Positions 48,842 to 60,869 of a stretch of 64,000 nt of DNA are shown piece by piece. Position numbers and translations under genes: made by a program. The DNA lies in assembly GCA_009192285.1 (NCBI GenBank), contig CM018603.1, positions 981,307 to 1,045,306 of the forward strand, read 5' to 3'. The notes beneath the pieces were generated by a model. That model searched no databases and was not told the origin of the DNA. It saw only the letters and a list, made by a program, of their open reading frames with translations. The DNA comes from Morchella semilibera (taxonomy: Eukaryota; Ascomycota; Pezizomycetes; Pezizales; Morchellaceae). Every line of letters starts with the position of its first letter. The first letter of the stretch is position 1.

Positions 48842-49425
48842 GGGGGTGGGCGAGTGATGGGTTGTGAGTGGAAATGATAGTTGGGACCACTTTGCCCGCT
48901 TTGCGGGGTGTGCGGGTGGTCGGTTTGGGGCCCAATCAAGTATATAGACAGAAATGTAGTTAGCACTCCCTATTTCCCAGACTCCTACAGTCTGTCTGTC
49001 CGTCCGTCTTCTGCGGTGAAAATCCCGCACATGAAGAAGTATTAATTACCCCCCATTCCATTGAAGGGTGAGCATTTTGACCCAACCACCACCGGCACCC
49101 GCAATTGCAAGAAAACCACAAACGAGTGATAATCCGTGACGCCCACGACGACGACGACGACGGCCAAGTATAAAATATGCAACTTTTTCATTCTTTTTTC
49201 GCGTTCTTACCCCGCAGCACATGCGCCACAATTAAATGACTCACTGCAGTCCCCGCTTCTCGTGGGTATAAATAGAGTGTCTATACGGGGCATATCGAGT
49301 ATATAAAAGGGGGGGGCCCGGGGGGAGTGGAATGAATATATATATACCCTCCCCCTCTCTCTCAGTCTGTGCCTCCCCCTCAGTCAGTCTCTCTCTATAC
49401 CAGTCTGTGCCTAACTCCACCCAAG
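48842..49425. promoter_or_regulatory. Intergenic spacer and promoter of the 419-residue protein gene
   Basis: Two good TATA-type sequences are seen: TATAAATAG at 49267-49275 and TATAAAAGG at 49302-49310, the latter 116 bp before the ATG. A pyrimidine-rich leader follows. Two ATCACTCG sites occur in reverse (48851, 49123). No gene is seen. Confidence 0.5.
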
Positions 49426-50685
49426 ATGCTCCTCCCGCAACACATCAACGCCCCCGAGCTGATCGAGCTCCCCCTCCTGGCACTGCACAGGGTATTCGAC
49501 GACCTCCCGCGCACGTCCATCCTCGCCATCGCAAGCCTCAAGATCCCACACCTAGACGACTGCATCCTAACGCACCGCACGCACCGGCACTCCTTCCCCG
49601 ACGCAGCCGCCCTCGCCGCCGCCCGCGACTGGTACCTCCTCGCCGACACGATCCGGGCACTGACGCCCACCCCCCCCGCCTGCCAGCCCGTCTGGACAAC
49701 CATCAACCACCCCAGCGGGTACAGCGCCAGCGCCGTCCACGCCACCATCATCCACCTAATCGACTCGCTGAGCCCGCCCTCCCCAACCTACTACGCGCAG
49801 TTCACACCCGCAGCCTCCAACATCTGGGACTCCAGCACGCTCGCGCACGCCCGCGCGCGCCTCACCGCCGTGCTCCGCAACGGCCACCGCCTCCAGTCCG
49901 AGAAGCTCGCGCAGCTGCGCCGAATCAGCGCAATCTACGACAGACACCCTACATACGTCAAGAAGAAGCTGGACCCGCACCAATCACCGTCGCCGCAGCC
50001 GCCGCTGCTGCAGCGCCTACGCCGCCAGGCACACATGCTTGAGCAGCCGTTCTGGGCACACCGCCTCAACCGGGGGGAAGGGGAGGTGAAGGTGTGGTCG
50101 GGGCTGGTACGGTGGGTACCCGTCCCGCTCGACCGGCACCTCGGCATGCTCCTGAAGGTGCTAGAGCGGTACCCTCTCCCGGACGAGGCCATGCCCGGTG
50201 TCACGCCGGCGGGCGACGGCAGCGCCCAGAAGCGGGTGCGCATGGTTCCCGTGGCGCCAGAGTACCTCTCCGACGAGGAGTACACCATAGTGCGCATTGG
50301 CAGCGCCAAACGGATAAAGTACCTTCTCCGCCCCGCACGCCCACACACGCACGTCTACCCAGCGTCCATGGTGCGCAGCATCCGCACGGCGCTCCTGGGG
50401 CTCAAGCACACGTACGCCGTTCCCGGCGGCGCCCCGCGGGCGCGGACGCTCTACACGCCGTATTCGGCCCGCGAGCACCAGTCGGCGCGGCGGGCGCTGC
50501 AGCCGCGCTTCGTGCAGGCGGTCGAGAACGAGCCGCATGCGTTTGCCGTCAGCTGGAGGGAGATTGAGTGGCTGGAGGCGTTCCTGGCGTGCTGCGAGTA
50601 CATGGCGGGCATGCAGGAGCGGTGGAGCGCGGGCTTGACGGTTGCGCAGTGGTGGGGGGGGAAGGGGGGGGTTATGGGAGTGTAA
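49426..50685 (+). CDS. Hypothetical protein, possibly F-box-like at the N-terminus
   Basis: A single exon of 419 residues. The ATG at 49426 is preferred over one at 49369, because the extra segment is encoded by the pyrimidine-rich leader and reads as low-complexity Ser/Leu. The N-terminus (IELPLLALHRVFDDLPRTSI) has the spacing of an F-box helix, but the match is weak. The rest is mostly helical and rich in Arg, His and Pro, with WSGLVRWVPVPLDRHLGMLL in the middle and WREIEWLEAFLACCEYMAGM near the end. No signal peptide or membrane segment is evident. I do not recognise the family. Coding bias matches the two upstream GC-rich genes. Confidence 0.6.
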   Translation: MLLPQHINAPELIELPLLALHRVFDDLPRTSILAIASLKIPHLDDCILTHRTHRHSFPDAAALAAARDWYLLADTIRALTPTPPACQPVWTTINHPSGYSASAVHATIIHLIDSLSPPSPTYYAQFTPAASNIWDSSTLAHARARLTAVLRNGHRLQSEKLAQLRRISAIYDRHPTYVKKKLDPHQSPSPQPPLLQRLRRQAHMLEQPFWAHRLNRGEGEVKVWSGLVRWVPVPLDRHLGMLLKVLERYPLPDEAMPGVTPAGDGSAQKRVRMVPVAPEYLSDEEYTIVRIGSAKRIKYLLRPARPHTHVYPASMVRSIRTALLGLKHTYAVPGGAPRARTLYTPYSAREHQSARRALQPRFVQAVENEPHAFAVSWREIEWLEAFLACCEYMAGMQERWSAGLTVAQWWGGKGGVMGV

Positions 50686-52085
50686 GAGGCCGGATATCTA
50701 GTTTTTTGTTTTTTATTTTTATATTTATTTTTATATTTTATCTTATTTATCCTACAGACAGAGAGAGATTTGCATACAAGTCCATGTCTATAACAGAAGA
50801 CAGCATATAAGTATTTCCCCCGTAAGCAATCAACTACATCCCCATATTGAATACAGTACACTCCCGCTATAAGGATATGGATGCATCCAAAAATGTCCTT
50901 ATCCTTACAAGAAGCACCCAGTCCACCAACATAATCCCAAGATATATCCGAATATCCCTATAAGCAATATCCTTATAACGTATATGTAAACACCCATCCA
51001 ACAGACGCACAGCGCTATTACCCCAACTTGGCGGTGTGGCTTATAATATAGTGTACATGTATGCACCAGCGTATAACCGCCGCACCGCCCCCCCTCCCTA
51101 CCCAAGTAGACATATATATACCCACTCTACACCTCGGTACACATACACCCACATGTACGTCTCTACACCTTGGTAGATACACCTCCATGAAATGAAAAGG
51201 CACATCCCAGGCAGCCATGATACAGCCCCGCCCCTCCCCACCCCCACTCGCCACCACCCTGCAAAATAATCATTGGCCCCTTCCCCTCCCCCTCCCCTCT
51301 CCTCCCACACGCGCAGGCGCAGCAACCCCCCCCCCCCCCACACACACACCCCAATAGAAGCCATGCCCTCACACACACACCGTAGCGTTGCGTTGGTCCC
51401 CCGGGTAAAATGGCTTTTTCAGTTGTTATACAACCGGCAAGGCGCGAGTGAGATGCTGTGATTGGATTATGTCATGTCGTGCCAAAGAATACAAGATAAA
51501 AATGATAGATGAGGAACCACGTCACCAGAATATGACCCGAGGACTTCTCTGGGACGTGGAGATGTGATGTGAGTCTTGAAAAATCACTCGAATGTGAGTA
51601 GAGATCTAGCCGCGCAAATCAGATATCTTCGGAGAAAAGGACCGCTTCCATTTCACGTGCTATCACAAGATACGGAGGTAATTAATTCGATCAGAGAGAT
51701 AGTGATAGATGGCCAGGGAAAAATGAGATTCGTTATATAATTTAGTAGCAAGCCAGTCATGTCCCTCCCCCTCCCCCCTCCCCCCCTCTTTTTCCCCACC
51801 CCGTCATGATAATGTCCGCCCGCCTCCGTACGTAACCTTCATTACCTCTCTATTTTAACACCGATAAGTTTGATCCAGGTAGATTCGAAGGAATTCCAGA
51901 ATAAAAATATTATGGGGAGGGAAGGAGGGAAAAAAAAAAAAAAAAAAAAAAAGAATACCCCAACTCCCACATTTTCTGTTTTGCGAATATCCAGCCACTG
52001 ACTCCTACATGTCAAAAAATAAACCATTCAGACTTTGTCGCCACACATCCCCCCCCCCCACACCCCACATCCTCCTATACCCGAA
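50686..52085. other. Convergent intergenic region
   Basis: Lies between the ends of the 419-residue gene (plus) and DDI1 (minus). It contains a T/A-rich tract near 50700-50750 (likely 3' UTR), poly-C near 51327, poly-A near 51930, one TACATGTA site (51052) and one ATCACTCG site (51583). No gene is supported. Confidence 0.5.
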
Positions 52086-53919
52086 TCACTGAAACAACAA
52101 ACTGGCAGCCATGTTAATATCACCCCCGGTGGCGTTGAGAGCATCCACTGCCTGTTCCTTGGAGAATCCCAAACTTTGCAATTGCTCTACTGCCTCGGCT
52201 GAATATGATGGTTGCTGCGCCACTTGTTGTGGCTGCTGCATAGGCGGCTGGGCGCTTCCACTGCCGCTTGCACTGCCACCCGCGCCCCCATACCTTGCTG
52301 GCGTCGATTGGATTGATGGTTCAATTAAAGCCCCAGTTCGCCCACCAACCTTTGCACCGCCGGGTCCTTCGACAGTAGGCTCGTTCTGCACTTCCATCTC
52401 GAGGTCGTTCTTTGGGATTTCGCTCTCGCCCAAAAACTCGACCTGCTCATCCTGAATTATTAAGCATCCCTTCTTAAAGTCTAGTGTTGCTTGATGCCTC
52501 TTCAACATATCCAATCCAAGTAAAAGGTCCACATCCTTTCCTTCCATGACTGTAAATGAACAGGCAAGAAAAAGATTGCCAATTCTTATCTGGGCGGAGT
52601 GAACACGACCAAGGATCTTGGCTGTTCCGACACCGCGCGCAATACCAGCAAATCGCTGGTCAACAAGGCGCATAATTCCGCACCTTTCAGCACAGGAAGG
52701 CGACATAATGGTTGCTTGTGCACCAGAGTCTACAAAGGCCTTCACCTTTGTTCCATTAACCTCAACGGGAATGTAGAGCATGGTTACACGACCGAAAGCT
52801 AAGCATTACAGTCAGAAATTCCGATCCCCAAAAGCAAGGAGTGGCCGGCAAAAGACCTTCTGGATTGTGCTCTAGGGCGCTCTGTAAATTCTCCATGACA
52901 GCCTCCTGCCGAATAAGCTCCTCGATCTTTCTTTGGGCCTCAATGTTGAATGGGTCATCATTCAACATTTGCTATCCGGTTGAGTTAGTTAGTAAAATCT
53001 GTTACCATGAAACTTAATAAAAACTTACAATCTCCCTCTGCTTCTGCCTTTCCGTCTCGGCTCTTTGTTGTTCCAAATTCTGAAAAGTCTGCGCAAACAG
53101 TGCAGGATCATTCACGGACGCCGCCAGCTCTGGATTCGACTCCCGAAGTTGGCCCAACAACCGTGGATCTCCCAAAACCTGTAGACGGATAAGCTCCGGA
53201 TCATGTCCACCAGGGTGCTGCTGCTGCTGCTGCTGCTGCTGTTGCGGTTGCTGCTGCAGCCTCCTTGCTGCACCCCCGGCTTGCTGCTGCTGCTGCCCGC
53301 CGGGGGCTCGGGAGTGTAGGACAATTAAGTCATCATTCACCACACCGCATTGCTCTAGTGTTCTCGTTTGGTCGCCTAGCAATCGTCCATTGTGGTACAG
53401 GTGCTGGGCATTTGGTGGGACAGAGGGAAGCTCGGAGGCAATAAGAGCCTTAAAATCCTGTACGTTGATGGTTTGGGGGACATCTAGCTGCAAGATTTCG
53501 CTCGTGCTGATGAGGGAGATAGTGATGCGCCTGTAGGGATCATGGGTCTGTCAGTCTCTCGAAAGTGAACGTTCCGGGAGAGAAACCATCAAAAATAAGT
53601 GGGGTAGTTTATTGTTTCTGGTTTGGGGGGGGGGGGGGTAGTTGTGGTGGTGAGAGGTGGGGTAGGACGGATTATTACATTTTCTGATAAGATAGAGAGA
53701 GATTGAGTTGTTGGTGAGAATGGAGGGATTGATGGACGCTGATGGGATAGGCGCGGGGTAGGTAGGTGGGGAGGATGTAGTGGGGATGTGAAGAAGGAGA
53801 GGGAAAGAGGAGGAGAGAGATAGATAGAAATGAAAGAGAAGGAGAGAGAAAGAGAGGATATGAGTAAAAGATACCTACGTGTAAGAGGGGCGTTTTGAAC
53901 GTCTTGTGGCGGACGACAT
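52086..53919 (-). CDS. DDI1: DDI1, ubiquitin-shuttle protein with retropepsin domain
   Basis: Four exons (53919-53879, 53530-53029, 52971-52857, 52798-52086) give 456 residues in phase. Order of domains: ubiquitin-like domain (about 15-90), Gln-rich linker encoded by a CTG/CAG run near 53215-53290, helical domain (about 135-215), retropepsin domain (about 225-350) with the intact catalytic motif [12 protein letters not shown] (D243) and DLLLGLDML, and a C-terminal UBA domain ([19 protein letters not shown]). DDI1 carries or cleaves highly ubiquitinated proteins for the proteasome. The first exon is inferred from phase: a GTAGGT donor at 53878 and a CTACAG acceptor at 53531-53536 leave a 348-nt intron, and the short N-terminal [13 protein letters not shown] extension is less certain than the rest. 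Confidence 0.93.
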
Positions 53920-54814
53920 AGGAAAGACTAATAATGTGACATGCCGCAGAAGAAGTAAGCGACAACCTGAACAAGCCACAAAAACACAAAGGAACATGGC
54001 TCTTTTACCATCCCCAATCCGATCTCTGGCTGCAACTGACAGCTGCGCCAGGCAGAAGCCAGGCAGATCTTCCCACCCCGCTTTGTTCTCGCCTGCAGCG
54101 CTCCTCCAACGACGAGAACAGCTCTTATACAGGATGCGCTGCAACAGTCAGAAAGCGTTTTTGCCCTCTGAGGATAGGTCCGTTTAGGGAGACTTCTGCC
54201 TACAATCTCATGCATGTCGTGAGTTTGGTAAATATAAAAAAAAAATTATCTGCAGAAGGATCCGGGAATTGACTCATGAACCTGACCAGTGATATATCGA
54301 TAATGAATTGTTGCGAGTGGATCTGCATCTATTTGTATCCATCTGCAGCCCGATGGATAGCGATAGGGTACAATGTCTAAGTGGGGGTGAGTGAGTAAAC
54401 CCTCTCTCCCTCCTCTTGAGCCTCCTCTCGACCCTCTCTTCATCTCCCTCTCCCTCCCTCTCTCTCTCTGTGTCTCTCACAGTCGCCGACTTGAGGAGCC
54501 TATGGGCCATCTTTCATCGGCGCAACATTTTTTTTTCTTCTCCTTTTATCTGCGCGTTCCATCACTGATCATGGGGGTACTTGTATTGGTCCATGGTGTA
54601 TCCCAAAAGCATCATAATCATCACCATGATCGTCACCGGCCGAAGAAGCTTCAAATCTTGTTGGACGTGAGACAAAACCGTCTCCAACCCTCTAATATAA
54701 AAGAGAATTAAAGAAGGGGAAAATAAAATAAAATAATGGCTAATAGTACTTGTTGTTGTACGAGTATCATCATACATGCCCGTATCGGTCCGTATTTATC
54801 TATTTTCAATTTCA

Positions 54815-54867
54815 AATCAATCAATCAACAATCAATCAATCAATTGAATCATCAATCAACAAATCAA
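54815..54867. repeat. CAAT-type tetranucleotide repeat
   Basis: ATCA/CAAT units repeat imperfectly across about 50 bp in the DDI1-acetyltransferase intergenic region. Confidence 0.7.
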
Positions 54868-55730
54868 CCGTATCAGCCCTCAGCTGCGGTCATTCCGCGT
54901 CATCCTGTTGCTGTTTCTGCCATCACGTCACCAGGCCTGTTTTGTACGAGTACCTACATGAAGTGCAGTGCAGCCCGATGATGGTGGTGGTGTAATTCCA
55001 ATTAAAGGGTGATAAGCTATATCCTATAAGGTGCTTTTTTTTTTGTATGTGTCTGTGTGTCCTGTGTATCAGTGTGTCAGTTCAGTGTGTGTGTGTGTGT
55101 AGAAGTAGCGTGTGTAGCATGTTAGAGCAGGTACCACAATGTGCTCCCTTCCTGTCGGGCCTGACCTGCCTGTCTCTCTTTCTGGTCCCTTACTTTTACT
55201 TTTACTTTTACACCCACCACTATTAACACCCACCAACTACACCGCCGTGACATACACTGCACCATTAGATGTACCTACATGTACCACATACAAAAAATTC
55301 TTTTCTTCGGCCTACAACACCCATCATGTATTTCCGAACCAGGGGTTTCGATTCCCTTCGCCCTTTCTCACTTCACTCACACACCCCTCCAGTCCAGCCA
55401 ACCAACCACCACCACAACCACAACCATCATCAACTAATCAACCAACCATCGTCCTCCTCATCCACCTCTCCAACCATCACCATCCCATTCCCATTCCCAT
55501 GGACTGATTTGATGTGCGCCATCCATCTGCGTGGTCTTTAACCGTTTAATTCTCCGATGGATTTCCTCAGGTCATGTGAAGGGGGGGGGGGTCTCCCTCC
55601 TTCCCTTAACAATTCAATTCGCTACCTCTCCTGAGTCTCCACCACCCCCCCCCCCCTTCACCAGCTGAAAACTTCCAGTACCAGGTAAGTAAGCTAAGCC
55701 CCCTTTCCACCTCTTCATTCCACAACCCTC

Positions 55731-55771
55731 ACAACCACAACCACAACCACAACCGCAACTACAACCACAAC
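55731..55771. repeat. ACAACC hexanucleotide repeat
   Basis: Five to six ACAACC units with two single-base changes, upstream of the acetyltransferase gene. Confidence 0.75.
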
Positions 55772-56948
55772 CCAGCCTCAACGCCGACCAGACGCTGGTA
55801 TTACCTAACCCACTACTCGCTGGATGATGATGACGATGATGATGTGGAGGGTTAGAAGCGGCTGTGCTTCTGTTGCTTCTTGCACGCACGGCATTGGAGG
55901 AAGGAAGGAAGGGAAGTATTGTCATTTTGTCACCCTGCCATTTTGCATTAGCAAGCATCGCCGCGTCCCTTTAATTTTCCTTACTTCCTTTTTTTTATTT
56001 TTTTTTATTTTTTTTCTTTCACTTTTTATCCTCATCCCATCTTGACTTGCCTGTCGGCCGTACCGTACCTACATACGGATGGCATCATGTACCTACGTAA
56101 AAACCCTACCAACCAACCAATGTACTCTACTGTACCCAACCAACCACGCCTACACTACCCGCCCGCTCCGCCCAACCCCGATCCAACCTATCCCACCTCA
56201 TCCATCCATCCATCCATCCAATATCAAAGATTAAAAATAAAATAAAAAAATAAAAAAAATAAAAATAAAAAAAATAAAACAAGGGGGACACATACCCTTG
56301 CATCATGCGCCCCTGTTGTTCTTTTAGTTCTTCTTCTGGTTCTTCTTCTTCCCTCGCCTAGTAATAATGTAATGTACGATGAAGGGGGGGTGGTGGGAGA
56401 AGGATGTATCTGTACGATCGATGGGCCCAGGCTGGGTGAGAATCACTAACCAACAATCCACACCACCTAGTACCAGTGCACCCACCACCATCATTCATCC
56501 ACTCACCATCGAGCAAAGCAAGCGGACGCCTCCCTCGGCCGGAGAAGCTGAGAAACAGTGCAACAGGGCTTACCCACTACATATACATACCCTACTCTAT
56601 TTACACCCAAAGAGAGAAAAGCAAAGAAAATTAAGAACTCTCTCCCACCCCTGCCATGCCCTACCAACCAGGGGATGGGAGGGTCATCTCATCTGTCTTC
56701 CCAGTAGCTCTGTGGATCAATCAATGTTTGCATGCTGCATGTACATGTCTGGACAGTACGCACGCTACATTACTGTGCGGCTATTAAGAGTCAGGTCACC
56801 CTCATCTTCTTTTTTTTTTCACCCCCCCATTTATAATCTACATACTCTACAGACTACCTCAGATATCTACATACATATATATATACCTACTACTAGCTGC
56901 CTGCCTTTCTGGATCTGTTATCATACTTAGCCATAGATAACAACCCCC

Positions 56949-56980
56949 ACCACCACCACCACCACCACCACCACCACCAC
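56949..56980. repeat. CAC trinucleotide microsatellite
   Basis: About ten uninterrupted CAC units in the upstream region of the acetyltransferase gene. Confidence 0.85.
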
Positions 56981-57477
56981 CCACTACTTCTCATACCTTC
57001 GTTTTTTTTTTTTAATATCGACGCTCGCTGGGATCCCGGATTTAACTACAATAGCTATCTACTGCTTCTGCTTTTTGCGCTTCTACAGTCGCTCTTTATA
57101 TACCATCTGCTACCTCTTCCTACTACCACAACTAGCCAGCTAGCTCTTCCTCAACTCTACTGTTACTACAATCCAACTACTACTGCTACTACTACTACTA
57201 CTACTAGTGCAGCTACTATCCTACGATCATAGATAACTACACCTTCACCACACATCCGTTTACCGCTAGCTCCTAGATCCTCCTACACACCACAACCACA
57301 ACCACAGCCCCGTCATTACCGCATCCCCGGAAGCTTAAATCGTCACAAATAGCCTCAATCACCCCATACCAGCCCACTTTACTTCACTTCCCCACCGCGT
57401 CTACATACCCCACCAACCCTTCCTTACCCCCTCCCTCAATCACCAGTACTCACCCGCAAACTAAGACTATAACCACA

Positions 57478-58206
57478 ATGGTCGTCGACCCCAAGTCTCT
57501 TCCCCATTTACCCACAAAGGAGCTCATCATCTACGTGCGCGCCCTGACGCTCAAGGACCTCGATGCTGTCATGAGAATCGAGACTCAAGCCTTCGTTCCC
57601 GAGGAGCGCTGTACACGAAAAAAGGTATTCCTTACTTCTTCTATTCTACCCCCCCCCCCCCCAATTGGTCTCCTAGCTAACCACCCATATCTGCAGTTTC
57701 ACTCCCTTCTCTCTACATCACCCTCGACTTCCCTCGGCATCTTCACTACCCTCCGCTACCCCACCCACACGGTCGAACTACTCCTAGGACATGCAATGGC
57801 CGCCCCCATTGGCAGTCCCTTCATCACCGACTCATGCTACTCTTCTTCGCACACGCCAGCGCCCCACCACACCTACTCGACCGTCGCGCTGCACTCGCTC
57901 GCCATTGAGCCGCGTTGGCAACGACTGACGCTGGGTACAAGGCTCCTTAAGGAGTTTATATCCCGGTGTTCGGCGGAGCGGATAGCCATCATCGCGCGAG
58001 AGGAGCTGGTGCGCTTCTATGAGCGCTTTGGGTTTGTGCACTATGGGCTGAGTAGTGTTGGGTTCGGGGGTGGCGGGTGGATGGACTTGGTGCTGGATAA
58101 ACGGAGTTGCGCGGTGAAGTCGTATCCACCGGTGGTGCAGGTGGGGTGTGGGGGGTTTATGGAGGGGGTGCGAAGTACACCGTTGATCAATGATATGGGG
58201 ATGTAG
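57478..58206 (+). CDS. GNAT-family polyamine/arylalkylamine N-acetyltransferase
   Basis: Two exons (57478-57624, 57697-58206) give 218 residues. The 72-nt intron is a multiple of three and free of stops, so the frame also reads straight through. The GTATTC donor and CTGCAG acceptor, and the family motif PEERC-x3-KF restored by splicing, argue that it is an intron. Motifs in order are YVRALTLKDLDAVMRIE, FVPEERC, ALHSLAIEPRW, the acetyl-CoA loop QRLTLGTRLL and FYERFGFVHYGLSSVGFGGGGW. These resemble the fungal PAA1/serotonin N-acetyltransferase-like group, which transfers acetyl from acetyl-CoA to aryl-amines or polyamines in the cytoplasm. The CoA loop departs from the usual Q/R-x2-G-x-G/A, with Leu in place of the first Gly. 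The C-terminal 25 residues are Gly/Val-rich. Confidence 0.85.
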   Translation: MVVDPKSLPHLPTKELIIYVRALTLKDLDAVMRIETQAFVPEERCTRKKVFLTSSILPPPPPIGLLANHPYLQFHSLLSTSPSTSLGIFTTLRYPTHTVELLLGHAMAAPIGSPFITDSCYSSSHTPAPHHTYSTVALHSLAIEPRWQRLTLGTRLLKEFISRCSAERIAIIAREELVRFYERFGFVHYGLSSVGFGGGGWMDLVLDKRSCAVKSYPPVVQVGCGGFMEGVRSTPLINDMGM

Positions 58207-60845
58207 ATCTCTTTTTTTTTCTTTTTCCTTATCATTATTATTTGGGTCTTTTTTTACCTTGGATAATCTTTATAGAAGGGTTTTTTCTTTCCTTTTCATT
58301 TCGGGTTTCATTATTTATCTTGGGGTTTTTTCTTTATATTTTTTCCCCCCTCTCTTCGCCTCTCTGTACGGCATTCCACTGTTGGGCCTCTATTCTTACT
58401 TTTCCCCATTCATTCCATTGGTTTTTTCATATGATCACAGGGCCCTTCCGAGGCCTCACCTGTGATCTTTTTCACTTTCTATCCTATCTTGTATTTCACC
58501 ACCACCACCACCCCTAGCCACAATTTGTTGTTGTTGTTGGCTGGACCCAGCACAATCACTAGTATACTTAATAAGTGCGCCGCTGTTAACTACTATGTAT
58601 TTGTAAAATAAAACCAAAAGACAATCCTGCCTCCACAATCCGAGATTCCAAAAAAAAAAAAATGCGAAAAAGTTTCGTGCATCCCACCCTCCCCTTGCCA
58701 TGGGTCTTCTGGCATACCACCCGCGAGCGCGCGCGCCCTCCTCCTCGGACATACTTTTTTTACAAACCCAGATTTTAACGCGAACAAAAAAAAACCCCAC
58801 ACCCATGACCACTCTTGAAGGGGGAATGCGATGCGTAACCTGTTCACATGGGAATGTTGCCCTTTTTCCAAGGATGGGTTGGGGGGAAGGGAAGTTATGG
58901 CTTGATGCAGCCAATCCCCGTTTGTAGCCGTACTTCTTCGAGAGCCAGAGCCTAGAGTCCACCACATGTGCGTTAATAAATTAATAGCAGCTTTCCAAAT
59001 ATAGTACTCACACATATATGTCCAGATAACCGGGAGTGGTGGTGGTGGTGGGGCTTATGTAAGATGCGTGTGCTGTGGTGATGCGTGCGGATAGCGGCAA
59101 CCCGCGGATCTGGCGGCGGGATCGTGAATTCTGGCAGCAGCGAGAGAAATCGCTTTTGTGATTTGCGCCGGGGTTTGGTTTGGTTGGGGGGGGGGGGGTG
59201 TTGTTCGCATTCACCTAACCCTTGGGGTTGGGAATGCATGAGGCTGCGAGCCAATCAGTGAGCTGAGAAGGACGCAAGATGGGAAACGGACTGTGTGCTG
59301 AAACGGAAACAAAAAACTGACCGCTACTTCTCCGTTCTCCGTTCCAACCCTTTTTTTGCCTCCTTCCCCCCCTCTTTCCTTTTTCTCCGTCTTATACTTA
59401 CCCGCTCGGTTATGTTGCTGTTTGGTCTCCTCATCATATTTTTTTGTTTCTGTTGCGTTTTTGTTTTTTAAAGACGAAATGTTTTGTTTGGAAAGTCCAA
59501 CCCCCCCCCAATGGCCAACCTTGTACGCTCAGTTGTGAGTCTTCTGGCCTTTTGAGTAATGAGGGAATTATCCTCTCGCTCACCGAGAAACACCATCCAA
59601 GCCCGTGTGTAGAGTACGTATCGCACCATTACTTGCGGTTCGAGCGAGCTGAAAGGCCGCCCCCGGGCACAAGGATGTTGATAGGATATACGCAAGTCCA
59701 CACTGGTCGTTAGTGGGACAGTGCGATAAAGATGATCTGCTTCAATGTTATCGGATTGCTAGCAAGGACTGGGTTAGATTAGAGATCCCTGGAGCTGTTA
59801 TTACCTTGTAGATCATTGCGCCCTCCCCTGCAGTAGCCCCAGTCAGAAAATAGTAAGCATCACAGGATATCACTCGCGCATGCATCCAACATGTGGGGTT
59901 TCAGTCCAGCGGTTTCACGGGCTAGAGCTTCTCAGCGAGGTATTGCGCCATCCAGGAACAACTCCCCGCCCCAGAAACCCCACAGTTTGAAACGAGCCAC
60001 CATGTATGTAGGTATGTAGTTAGCCCCCCCCCCCCCGGAGACATCCGTTATCCAATAGAAACCCCCTCCGTGCCAGAGAAGAGGTCGCCCCAGATTGATC
60101 AAGGTGTGTGGTGGGGGGGCCACCAACAGCACACCATCTCAGCTTTTTCTTTTTCTTTTCTTTTTAGGCTTGACTAATCAATTAAAGTGGACTGACCTGA
60201 CCCTCCCTATTCAGGGGAGGGGGGGGAGTGCTGGATTTTATTTATTACTATTTGCATGAGACATGTCTTTTGTGCGGGGTCAGCCTTGTTCCTGTTCCAG
60301 CGACCAGAGCCAGCTGCCATGCACGCCTTAACTCGATCTTTGCTGCCTTCTTCTGTGCACCGCGGCGGGGAGGGGAGGAAAGGGAAGGGGGGGGGAGGTG
60401 GTACGGCCGCCCCCCCCCCAAACCTTAAAGCTAGACATGCGTCCGTAGCTCATCGCGCTAAGGGGGGTGAGCTATGGAGCTTCCAGATCACGGGCCATCA
60501 CTCGTTCCTGGGAGCAACGTCTCCTTCCCTCAACAAGTCCGAGACTACACAGGTGGTCAGACCCCCACTCCCAGAGTCTGCAAGCCAACCGCGACTCGGT
60601 GTTTATATATATATAAGTGTACCTAAACCCAATCTCCAACAACTCCCCCTGGGGGATTTTCTCTATTTCCCGGATATAGCTAGTGTTGCCTTGCAGCATT
60701 ATATATAAGCATATACATGTATACATAGAGGTAATCGGACCGGGCGACCGGCGAGGGCCCAAGATGGCCCCACACCGAGAGGGGTGTGCGTGCTAGGACG
60801 AGGCAGGACTGGCCATGCTGAGTAATCGAATTAGGCCCCTCTCTC

Positions 60846-60869
60846 TGTGTGTGTGTGTGTGTGTGTGTG
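60846..60869. repeat. GT dinucleotide microsatellite
   Basis: Twelve uninterrupted GT/TG units following a short TC run. Confidence 0.85.

Larger units (their letters stand above)
53920..57477. promoter_or_regulatory. Divergent intergenic region between DDI1 and the N-acetyltransferase gene
   Basis: About 3.5 kb of simple-sequence-rich DNA without a supported gene. Present are CAAT-type repeats (54815-54867), ACAACC repeats (55731-55771), TCCATCCA repeats (about 56202-56219), A/T-rich tracts near 56230-56280, CAC repeats (56949-56980) and CTA repeats (about 57180-57206). The last 150 bp before 57478 are C-rich and A-rich, as in fungal leaders. Confidence 0.45.

Noticed and set aside
47258-49030. 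Long minus-strand frames over the SDR gene
   Set aside because: They mirror the high-GC coding strand and show no domain.
56379-56930. Plus-strand frame of 183 codons upstream of the acetyltransferase
   Set aside because: Dominated by repeats and simple sequence; no motif and poor codon pattern.
60430-60500. tRNA-like stretch (CGTCCGTAGCTCATCGCGC)
   Set aside because: Resembles a D-arm only; no anticodon arm or T-arm can be formed.
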